Below, in pieces: positions 40,501-52,000 of a DNA stretch of 64,000 nucleotides. Each line of letters begins with the position of its first letter. Positions within the stretch are counted from its first letter, which is position 1. The notes under the pieces were generated by a model that had not been told where the DNA came from, did no database searches, and saw nothing but the letters and a program-made list of their open reading frames with translations. The position numbers and the translations under genes were made by a program. This DNA is from Marisa cornuarietis (Eukaryota; Mollusca; Gastropoda; Architaenioglossa; Ampullariidae): contig SMMW01000635.1 in NCBI GenBank assembly GCA_004794655.1, positions 1,892,001 to 1,956,000 on the forward strand, read 5' to 3'.

Positions 40501-43500
40501 GCTTTACTGCACCGACATAAATGACTAGCATCTTGGACAGTCACAGATGGTTTGAGTAGATTTGCTCCAAGGGACGAGCAATAAAACATCTTTGACAGTT
40601 ATATGGGATTGTACTACTAGTTCCGCCGAGGGATGGTTGTCACGGTGATATTGAACATGTTGAGGCTGGGTAAGGGTCTTCTTAGCGTCTTAAGTAACTG
40701 ATAATTAACATAAACAGTTTTATTGGTGATTAATCTCACGATACTCAGTTCTTCATCCCTGAAAAAGATTTAGTCTGTAAACACAAAGACTTGCTTTCTT
40801 AGTATGGAGGCTTTACTTTCAAAAATGAAGTATCATGATTTTAGTTGAAGTAGGTGTTTCCCGTATTTTTTCATACAGCAAAGACGATGATCTGCCAGTA
40901 GGTTTCTTGTAAGCTTTAGGCTTAACAAGGCAGGGGCTTCAGTGGAACAAACACGGCAACTAAGGCTATATCATGGAAAGGCAGCCAGCCCTGTAAACAC
41001 ATGCTACATGCAGAGAAAAAAACAGCGTGCCCGAGACGAGAACTGAACCCAGGACAGTAAACCCTCACTGTATTGGTGACAGGCGCTAAACATTGCCGCC
41101 CCTAATCGTGTTAACCCGGTTTAATTATCGTATCAGAACATAATAATCTAAGTGATGGTTCAACTTTTCATTCACATTTTCAAGAATTCAAACCACCTAG
41201 AATCATTAGAATCATTAACTACAGAGTCAACGTTTCATGTAAGCAAGTACCACACTAGCAATGTCCGACCAATTCGTCCGGTCATAATATTGTCCACAGA
41301 AACACTAATCATTAGGATCAGGAAGGTTCAACTAAAGTTTCAAAAAATGTGGTCACCGTCTGACAGTGAAGTGATTAAGATTTAACAGAGTCCGAATCTC
41401 AATTATTTTTTTTTTAACTCACTTTCCATTGGCGTGTTCAGCTCGACCACAGGAAGGGGGTAACCGGTACAACACCAGGGGAGGTAGGAAGCGAGGGAGG
41501 TCGTTGCCCCGGGGAAACAGGGTGAGCTCAGACAAAAGTGTATTGTTTTCAAAATTATAAAGTGGGATCATGAGTTTATGTCTATAAAGATGCTGAAGCA
41601 AGGTGTCGTGTGCGGTCAGCAACCGTAAGCAGTGTTTATTGAGGCTAGCTAAAGAACTTGTCTCCTCTCTTCTTCCCCATGTGAAATATTTGTTCGGTCC
41701 TCTCGGCTTTTGTCACGAATCGATATCCTATGAAAGATTTCCGACTTTCAGAATAGCAACTGTTTAAATAAAACAGAGGTTGTTGCGCTCTACTCATCGG
41801 CACTTTAGAACCCTTGTCGCCAGGTGGCAGGATCTCCACTCCACGCCCACCCGAAACGCAGCTATGGCTGATATCAAGCACATAATTAATTTTTCGTTTC
41901 ATGTGCATCGATTTTCTGTCGAGGGCCACTCGGTGGTTCAGTCCATTGCCATGGGGAAACACTACAGTGGGGTCACCTTGCAGGCTTGAACCTTCACCTC
42001 GTGTGACTTGGAGTTCGTCCTGTCACTCGTGCAGGAAATACCCATTATCGCACCTTACATTTAACATTTTATTTCTTGGTTGTTAGCTGAACTGTACCCG
42101 CCAAGCATCAGTCTGACAGAATTACAAGGCACTGCTGGCACGTTCTCTGGCTTTTTTATGTTTCTTACTATTTCATTATGTATTTGTGTTTGCATGTCTG
42201 CTTAATGCCTGTCTGTAGTCCGTCTGCAGTTCTAGGGATTAAATTAACAACGCAGTGTACCCTCAATAAAGTCTTGTGCTACACAAGAACAATAGAAACT
42301 CAAAGCCAAGGCAATGTTACACCGGGATGAAAGGTTTACCCGAGGAAATAAATCTGGTGAGAGAGAACTCTGTGCGCTAAAAGCCAAACAACATGATCGC
42401 CCGTCTACCCCAACCTCGAAACTCTGTGTCCTTGCTTCCCCCACTCACCTTCCTGCATGAATAATGCACGTGACATGCATTGCTATCAGAAAAATCTAGG
42501 TTTAAAATTTCAAGAAACTAACGATCGAGTAAAAAGATCGCTGAGGTTTCATTGGAAAAGTCAGAACAATAGGAGGAGGGTCAAGCGGATGGGCAAGGAC
42601 TCCCCCCCCCACCCCACTCACGTGTATGTCATGACATGCGGATTTCGGACAATACGGGAAAACTAACTAGCATGAAAGTTTTGTTTGTAAATAGCCGAGT
42701 GGTTAAAGCCGAAAGGCAGGCAGGTTCGATACTCGTGTGGTGAAACAAACGTCCCCCACAGTCTACCCAGCTGTAAGAAATGGGTACCTGGGTTGGGGTA
42801 GGAAAGGCTGTAAAGTAGATAAGAAGGACACTGCCATCACATCAAGCTGGCCTTTAGAAGAGGGAGGGTTCTAACCCCGTCCTCTCTCAAACTAAAAAAA
42901 AATGTCTGGGGACGAACTTCACCTTTGTACTAACTGGATCTGATGACAGGAAACACGCAGACTATTCTTCACAGAACTAAAAACATTTTCTTCTTGTTTT
43001 TTATCGTTTATTCTTCGACTACACCTTCATATAATTTTGGGGAGGCCAAAGAAAAAAATATCATTTATTATATAAGCCCATCTTCACATTTTTTTCCTCG
43101 TTGTGTGTTAGCTTGTCTGTTACTTGATACTTCAGTGCACATCTATCGTTCCTTTATCTTCCAGATGTACAAGGCTGATACCAATTTTGATTGCCTCGTT
43201 TTAGTACATTCCAGGTGGCACAAAATCATGCATCTATATATAGTGATGATATATATATATATATATATTGTGATGAGAGTCACGTCTATTCGCCTAACTG
43301 GCTGGAGGGGGCTGTCGTCGTATCTGTCGTCGTCTTCGTGTTGGACGTGTTGTTGGTGTGTTTGACGTGCCTGCCGTCGTGCGTTTGGATTGTGGTGCCG
43401 CTTCAACCCATGTCGGTGGGTTCGATCCCACAGTTCATTTGACTATACCTTCAGTTCTGTTTGGTCTCTGTTGATCAGCAGACCTTTGGGTGTGTTGGGG

Positions 43501-46500
43501 CTCATTTGTTGTTCCCCTGTGACTTGGGCCGTCTGCTGGATGTGGTCGTTGAAGCTACGTCTGGTGTGGATGTGTCTACCTGCTTGTTTATTATATGGAC
43601 TGCGGAATGTTGCTTACACTGATGTACTCGCTACCCTTTGGTGTGGACTACACAGTCTGCTACAACCCTCGTCATTCTGTTATGGCCGGCTTATTTCACA
43701 CCATCTACTGTGAAGTGTCTTGAGGTTGTCCAACAGACACAGCAATGGCGATGTATCAGCCATCTTTTTAGTTCACTTTCGATACAAGTGAGAACTTACT
43801 CTTCGAGGACATGCTATGTTTGCGGGTAATCCTTTCTTGTTTATTATGTCTTTTGATCTGCCTCTCTCCGTTTGTTTGCAGACTGTGTCCGTATCAGTGT
43901 TGTGTGGATTTGGTGTCCGTATTTGTGTATGAGTCTTACTCTTGTAAAGCACATTAAACCTTCTGCTAATTAGGGAAATGCGCTAGAGGAATGCACTTTA
44001 TTATTATTTATCACCTCACAATTTGCTGTTTGAGAAGACAGGATGGAGTAAAGAGAATGAGTAGTCATATACTGGACACGAACAAGTCAAGTTTCCCACA
44101 AAAAGATTATTCACATGTTCATGCACACTTCAGGAGATGCCACGAAAAAGATTACACGGGCCTAGGAACACAACAAGCAGCTTATCTAGCACCAAAAAAA
44201 TTTAATATCAGTGGATCAGACACTTCCATTAAGAATCCACTCATCCTCCTCCTCTCCTGGCCACGTGTACAGGCAATACTGTGACCACCTCGTTGTCGCA
44301 CGTTGGCGGGAGAAGGAGGGTCGGTGGAAGCCATTACTGCGGGCTCCTCCACTCCTCCTCCTCCACTCCTCCATGTAATCGCCGCAATTTCACCGTGCTC
44401 CGTTCCCGTGGCCTGTGGCCGGATACGACCGCATCAAAGCAAAATGGTCTCTTTCCAGTCTATTGTCTTGATGCCATTTTAATTTCCCGCCTCTTCCTCT
44501 ATTTCCTCTGTTTCCATTCACTTCCCTTGCTTCTCCTTTCCACTACCTTACCCCCCCCCCAGCCCCAATCGTTTACTCGGGTATCGGGCAGCAACGAATC
44601 TCTCCCATCGCCGGTAAGGGGGGAGGGGGGTGGGCAAAAGAAAGAAGCACGTGTTTGGAGCTTGACTGCCTGACATTACCTAGGCTTGGAAGCTAATTAC
44701 GGGTGCGGTGCTGTAATGACTGCTCTCTTTACTCCCCCGAACTTTGCAGTAGCGTGCGAACCGGGTGGCCAAGGGGCATCCGTCCCCTCAAGAAAGAAAA
44801 TTGGAAGAGGCAAGAATGTGAAAGTTGTTCACAGCCAGCATGGAGTTTGCCCCCTACCCCCCCCCAAAAAAAAATCGGAGCATCTTCCATTTTTTTAAAC
44901 TTCAGCGTCAGAACCACTGTTAAAACCATTTTTAAATAGAAAAAACCCTGGGGCTAGTTGCACAACATGTTTCTACACCTTAAAACTGTTTTAAAGAGGG
45001 AAATCTAGAAACTGTTTATTCTTCAAAAATCGCTCGTATGCCATTTAGACGCGCTGCACAAAAAATATTCTGACGGAAACGAAAATCTGGTTTAAAAAGC
45101 GTTTTCTTATTTTTAAAAAAGTTCTGAAAATGTGTTGTGCCTTTTTTAAAAAGAGTTAAAGCCTAAAAGTGTTTAAAATTAGAAATGTGTCATGCAACTG
45201 GCCCCTGACCTCTAACTTTCTCTCGACATCTAATTTACCCAGAATATTATTTAAAAACTTCAACCTAATGTTGTTATTAGCTTCGGCTGTTGGTTTTACT
45301 TCTGAGGGCAGCAATAGCAGCTGTAGAAGAGCATATATCTCGAATTATCACCGTGTTACTGGATATGAAGTCTGTCTTTACTTCATTTTAACTCGTTGGT
45401 CCATTTGTCCAGTGCTATTATTTGTTATCAAAACCCCCTCCTTTTTTCTTAGAATAGAAACATTCCCGCTCGCTTTTAAGAATAAATGACTGGGAGTCCA
45501 TCTTTGATCAAGCTTCCAACGTCCGCAAAGATCGATAACTGTAATTTCCGCCCGATCTTAACTGACTGCTATTCCATCTCCTGAGACTGACACAGTAACT
45601 GAAATATGGTACAGGGAGGAGTCGGAGGGAGATTTTTATTTCGTTTTCTCGTTATTATGCTCTTTATATTCAAGCTGGTGTTTTTTTTCCAGGTGTTTCT
45701 CGGTCAGAAGTATGGGTACCGGCCTATCCCCACCCACATACCTGCTGCTGAGTTTGAGCTGCTTCGAGAATGTGCAAAGAACATACAAGACGAGCTGGAG
45801 CTGCTGGACGCCTGGTACAAAAAGGATCTGAACACCGTGCCTCCTGTTTATGTCCTCCAGCCTATCTCTTCTATTCTCAGCAACTTTAACAACAAGGTCT
45901 GACCCATAAGCAAGAGTCTGATTTTTAATCTCTGATTTCGATTCGTTGTCCTTTGATTCGACTTCCTCTCTGGTAGACAATGAAAAATCCATCATTTATT
46001 GTTATCCGTTGATATTGATGTCAAGAAAAGCTATGAATAAAATGTAGTTTAGATCGCAAAGCAATGTTTGAAAACTTATTACACATATTATTTTAAAGTC
46101 AATCCCTAGTACACATTATGTATACGGCTACAGTGTCTCGGTTATCCTCTCTACAGTAATGCATACAGCATTTTCTAGTCTGTGAATAGCAAAGAATTGT
46201 TCTTCTTCTCTTCTGAGACTAAAGCTTGCGCACCTGTGGGCAGATCTTAAGGCTACAAAGAGAGTATTGCTGAAATATTTACATCAGTGACCTTAACCAA
46301 AATATTGTAGAGGAAATACAAGTACACTGATGACAGCTGTTGAACAAGCTGTTGATGTTAGTCGTGACCTAAAATATGATGTGTGTGGAGTGACGAGTGA
46401 TGTAGTGAATGCGGGCGACGTGGACGTTGACAGTTGATGTTCACAGGGTGGTGCACTGACCACTGTCTTCATCCAGCGACATGGGAGGTGATGAATGGGT

Positions 46501-46550
46501 CAAGTCAAATATATAAATCAAATTATTCTTCTTCTTCTTTTTCTTCTTCT

Positions 46551-46585
<35 letters not shown>

Positions 46586-49025
46586 ATCCCAGCTGGCGGG
46601 CTGCTCTCCATAAAGTGTTTCTGACTGAACTGATGCAATGCGATTTTACAGAGACATCAACGGTTGATGGAGCACGATCAGAACATGTGGTGGGACACAC
46701 TTAGCCGGCTACAGCGCATCATCCGCAAGTCTGCGCAAGTTCTCTTCCTGGCCAAGAAGCTGGACCGTGATCAGATGCACAACTATTTCATGTCCGGTGA
46801 GTTTGTGGGTCGTCAGTAGGCTGAAGAACGAGCAGACGAAATGGCGGCTACCATGACACTTTTTCTCATTAGTCTTTGCACATCTTTGTTGGTTAAATTG
46901 CTCATCAGTCAAATCATGTTTTGTGAGTCTAATTGCTCGTCAGTCATTACAATGTTCTTGTGCGCATAATGTAGAAGATATATGTGACTGCCTCGTTTAA
47001 GTTAGACCTTCTCTCCCCTTTGTCCTTAGTGACTGAGCGCGAGGTGGAGCGAGGGATACTCAAGGCAAAGAACACAGAGGACCACTGTCTGGCCTACATC
47101 AGAGACATCTCCAACATTAACATCACGCTGCTGCGCATGGCATGCAAGTTCGTCGACGTCGCTGCCAAGTCAGTCGACAACGAGGCACAAAAGTTGCTGA
47201 AAGTAAGCCACAGGACTACCGGTCAAAAGTGCCTTCTGTCAATGCTGGCTACAAAGAAGTCTGTGAATGGCTTACAATTGTCGTAATTTTACTTTTCCTT
47301 TTTGGAACAAATTTGATGAACCAAAAATAAACTTAGATATGATTCATCTCGACAGGAAGGACTTGAAGTCGTTCTATTTTGAACCACCAGAGAATTAGAG
47401 AGCTTCGTGCTTTTTATGTGTGCAGTCGTGTTATAATCACATCGCCAAGGAGTTTAAAGTGCTTTCAAGACAAAATATTTCAAAAACAGAAATCACGAGT
47501 CTTGTAGCCGATTGAAAAATAATCTTTTCGTCGTTGGCATGTTTCATTTTTCTAACAGTCGATACGCCTCATGTACCGAAAGAAACTAAACACAAACGGC
47601 CCCATCCCCCCAAAAAAATATATATTACGGTCTTCCAACTTATCCTTTGACGCCTTTGTCATATTTCAGTCTCTCAGGGACGATAGGCTTCCCAAGAAGC
47701 TGGTTGCGAGCAACATCGCCCGCTTCTCCGTGGAGTGGTCGGGCAAAGAAGGCATCGACAACGAGTCCCACCGCGAGTACTTTGACTCCTTCTGCGATAA
47801 ATTCTACATCGATGTCACGAGACTTATTGACCGCGCCATGGCCAAGCACGTCAAGCTCGCCAACGACCCCGTGTACAACGAGCCGCTGCAGCACCTGCAC
47901 GCATGCCGCAACCACTGCCAAGCTTTTCAGGTAAATTAATTATGACTTGGCGAGGAATAACTTCAGGGAAGGATTTTTTTATCAGTTCTTTGCATCGCTT
48001 TCAGAAAATGAAAATAAACGCAGGCAGTTGAAGTTGCTGTCGATGGGGGAGTGGTCAGAAGTAGCACGCCATGGCTTGGGAAGGATGACGTGTCTGTCTC
48101 TCTGGTCACGCACTGTTACATTGGTGCAAGAGCGGGAAAGTCAACGAAGATAATCCCGTGTAATGAAGCATGCCCACCTGTTCTAAAGGAGACAAGATTC
48201 ACTGGTTATAAAACTTTCGTACTATCAAGTGTAAACCATCGAAACTCCGTGCATTTTAAATGACATGCTAAAAGCTACCTTTATTATCGGGAGGCAATAA
48301 ATACTCAAAACAAAAGGGACTGGCATGTAGTAGAGATGAAGATTTCTTCCACCAACACGAGACAAAAGGAAATGCTAAATAATCCATGCAACAAAAGGAT
48401 CTTCTTTCAGATATGTGACAGCTTTATTTTAAGGGAGAAACCCTTATTCTATTATTATAGGTATGTTATCCCTGGCTCTCGAGATCTTGTTGTTGACATA
48501 TACGTTTCTGAGAAATAAATCTTGGCATTATTTATTTCCAGTCTGGATCTTGCTTCCTCCTCTGATTTTTCATATTGATTTTCATCTGTCGCCAGTCGAC
48601 AACTCTTACTTACCAGGTCTGTTTGAAAAGTAACGGGACTGGTGTCACAAAATATTTATTTCAGTTCCAAATAACAAATTAAATGGTTTCCATTCAAAGT
48701 GATTCCCCTCGAGTCCAATGAACTTTTCATCTTTCTTTGCCATGCTTCTAAGAACTGCTGGAAGGATTTTTCTGGGATGCCCCTTAGCCCCGTCTTTACG
48801 GCCCTCTTGATGGCCTCCACGCCTTCAAAACGGGTCCCCTTTCGATCCCCTTGAGTTTTTGGGGGAAAAGTCAGATGGTGCAAGATCAGGTGAAAAGGGA
48901 GGTTGTTCCAGTACAGTGATGATCTTCTCGGCCAGAAACTGGCGGATGCTCAGGGCGAAATGAGCAGTTGCCTTGTGGTGAGCCAGCCACGATGTGTCCT
49001 GCCACAGCTCTAGTCTACCAGTGTA

Positions 49026-49070
<45 letters not shown>

Positions 49071-52000
49071 AGTAGATTTATATAGCGCAATTTTCAACCC
49101 CAGAGTCGACTCAATGCGCTTTCCAAAAAAAAAAAAGCTTTAAAACAGATTGACACAGAAACCATGTAGTATAGAAGCATGGCAGACCACGTAAGCCTGT
49201 CAGCACGTGTCTTTGTTATCAAATACTGGAGATGCTCATAAAATGTTTCACTCCCAGGGTCGCGAAGACGTAGTTCATCAGATTCGCGACTACGTGCTAG
49301 GAACGTGCAGAAAACCGCTTGTTCTGTACGGGCTCAGTGGCTGTGGCAAGACATCTTTGATGGCTAAGGCGGCAAGCCAGGTAATACCATCTCACCTTTA
49401 CCTAGTCTGCCTTTATTTTATGTGTACTGGTGCACACTCTACATTCTACATAATTTATTATGAAAAAATGCTTTTTTGCTCCTCTTTTTTTTCTTAGCAT
49501 TCCAATACTTTTTTCTTGTAAGTTTGTAAACACGAAACTGATAACTGTAGGATACTAGGCAAAGAGGCTCTGCCATGCGGTTCATACAATAACATTAGGA
49601 CACTTTTGCGAAGGAGAGATTCTGTTAAAAAAAAAAAAATCTCGATAATCTGGAAAGGTTATACCATTTAACAGTTCAAATATACAGAAAATTATTTTGT
49701 AAAGGGATACATAGCAGAAAGTTTATCTTACTTTTACTTACTTATTACTTTGAAGTCTTGAAAGGCGCTCACCTGATGAAGATGTGTTGCAGGTCTCAAC
49801 GTGGTTAAGTGACAAAGTTGTGATGGCGCTCAGGTTCCTGGGCACCACGCCCGGAAGTTCCACCATTGTGCCCATGCTGACTAGTTTATGCAGCCAGTTA
49901 TCTGTCGTCTACGAGCAGCCAATCGAGAACATTCCAGAAGAACTTTCGCCTTTGATTCAGTACTTCAAAAAACTTCTTACATACCCTTCAGAGGCCAAGC
50001 CTTTGGTTTTGTTCTTGGACTCCCTGGACCAGCTATCTGGGACAGAAGGGGCGCACCAGCTGACGTGGTTTCCAGTTCACCTTCCGGACGGTGTCAAAGT
50101 TATCGCGTCCACCTTGCCAAACTATTATGGGCTCCTAGACACGCTCAAGTTTATGATCGAGGATGAGAGCAATTTTATTCAGGTCAGTTGTATGCATGTG
50201 CAGCAGTAGAGTTAAGGGCAGAGTTAAGCTGGGCGCAAGGAGATTGACATCACGGATGTATGACGTAGGATGTATGACGTAGTAAGAATGACGTAGGATT
50301 TATGATGTAGTAAGAATGACGTAGAATGTATGACGTAGCAAAGGACGGTTGAATGAGAGAAACGACAGAGGATGGAAGCCAAAACAGAATAAAGACGCTT
50401 ACTATCACATGGTGTCAGAAATATGGATCAACTCAACCCACCAGAACCATTGCAGCTTCAAGGTAATGTAGCAGATAACTGAAATCGCTTTAAGCAAGCT
50501 TTTCACATCTACCAAGCAGCAAGTGGCCTAGAAACTAAAAGCAGACGGGTACAGAGCATGACACTGCTTCACATCATGGGGCCAGAAGCATTAGACATAT
50601 ACAAGACGTTCCTATGGCCAGCAGCTCAATGCAAGGAACACTGTAATACAGTTGACTGCATTCTCAATAAATTTGAACAATACTGTGCCCCAAGAAAGAA
50701 TGTCACCATCGAGAGACATGCTTTTTTCTCAAGAAAATGAAGGTGAAATATTTAATACTTTCCTAACGGACTTAAAAATTAAACTAGACACGTTCAAGTT
50801 TATGATCGAGGATGAGAGCGCGTGTGACCTGAAGCGCACGCGCCGGCGAGCTGAACGTCTTTGCCGGAAGACTGGACTCGCCATCCACAAAGAAATTTAC
50901 AATGCTGCAAAGCGAAGCGTGGCAAAATGCATTTATGAGGCTAAAACATCATACCTTCAGGGCCAAATAATTAATTGCACCTCCTCCAAAAAGCTTTTTG
51001 CCATTTGCAATAAAATGACTGGATCTAAGACAGCAACACCACTGCCTACTGCCTACCCTGCTTCACTGCTGCCGCAAGTTTTTAGTGATTATTTCACCAG
51101 CAAGATATCGGACATTCGATCATCATTAGACTCGGCGTCGGCGCTTGACAGCATCTCCTGTGATGTCCTCCCAGGATGTTCCATGACCAAGTTCCTACCA
51201 GTCTCTGAGACCGATGTAAAAGCGGTTATCCTAAAAGCTAAAGCAACAACCTGCGAGTTAGATCCGATGCCCACGAGCCTTCTGCTCGAGTGCCTCGATA
51301 CTCTACTTCCTGCCATCACACATATTGTAAATGTCAGCCTGTCGTCAGGTGTTTTCCCATCTCTGTTCAAGAATGCGGTGGTGAGGCCACTTCTAAAGAA
51401 ATCCACGCTTGATGTCAATGTGCTAAACAACTACCGCCCAGTCTCCAACTTGTCTTTTCTCTCTAAGATCATAGAGAAAATAGTTTTGACACAGCTCTGG
51501 GCCTATTTACAAGACCACCATCTTCTTCCACAAGCTCAGTCGGCATATAGACCTTTCCACAGCACTGAGACCACTCTTATTAAAGTAACAACAGACATAT
51601 TATCTGCTCTTGACAGTGGTGATGTTTCTCCATTAAACCCTACTGGACCTGTCTGCTGCATTTGACACTATAGACCACTCTCTGCTTCTTCACAGACTCC
51701 ACACCCTCTACTGGATTTCTGGACCTGCCCTCTCATGGTTCAACTCCTATCTCACTGATAGGACCCAGACTGTGGTAGTCGATGGTCAGACATCTCGCCC
51801 TGCTTCACTTTTCTGTGGCGTTCCCCAAGGCTCAGTACTTGGCCCAGTCCTGTTCATCCTGTATACTAAACCACTTTCATCTTGCATCCGGTCTCACCAG
51901 GTGTCTCATCAGTCCTATGCAGATGACACGCAGCTTTACTGTTCTATTCCACTGGCTGAGTCTCACTCTGCTATTAGCTCTCTAGAAGCTTGTATTAGTG

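Larger units (their letters stand above)
36858..45896 (+). other. NWD2: NWD2 exons 2-4: DUF4062-like N-terminal domain
   Basis: Together with the end of exon 1 ([10 protein letters not shown]), these exons encode [51 protein letters not shown] and [13 protein letters not shown], then EFELLRE. This is the DUF4062-type alpha/beta module that precedes NACHT in TEP1/NWD-family proteins; it resembles a TIR/nucleotide-hydrolase-like fold, and its role is uncertain. The introns between the pieces are large: 7.7 kb before exon 2 and 7.9 kb before exon 4. Confidence 0.85.

Noticed and set aside
44281..44673. Plus-strand 130-codon frame in NWD2 intron 3
   Set aside because: It lies in a CT/GC-rich stretch without splice signals compatible with NWD2 and without any domain; it is probably chance.
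50652..51665. 337-codon frame as a genuine gene
   Set aside because: Its pieces are a truncated gag, a duplicated host exon end and a 5'-truncated LINE. It ends by a frameshift before the catalytic motif. Kept only as an observation.
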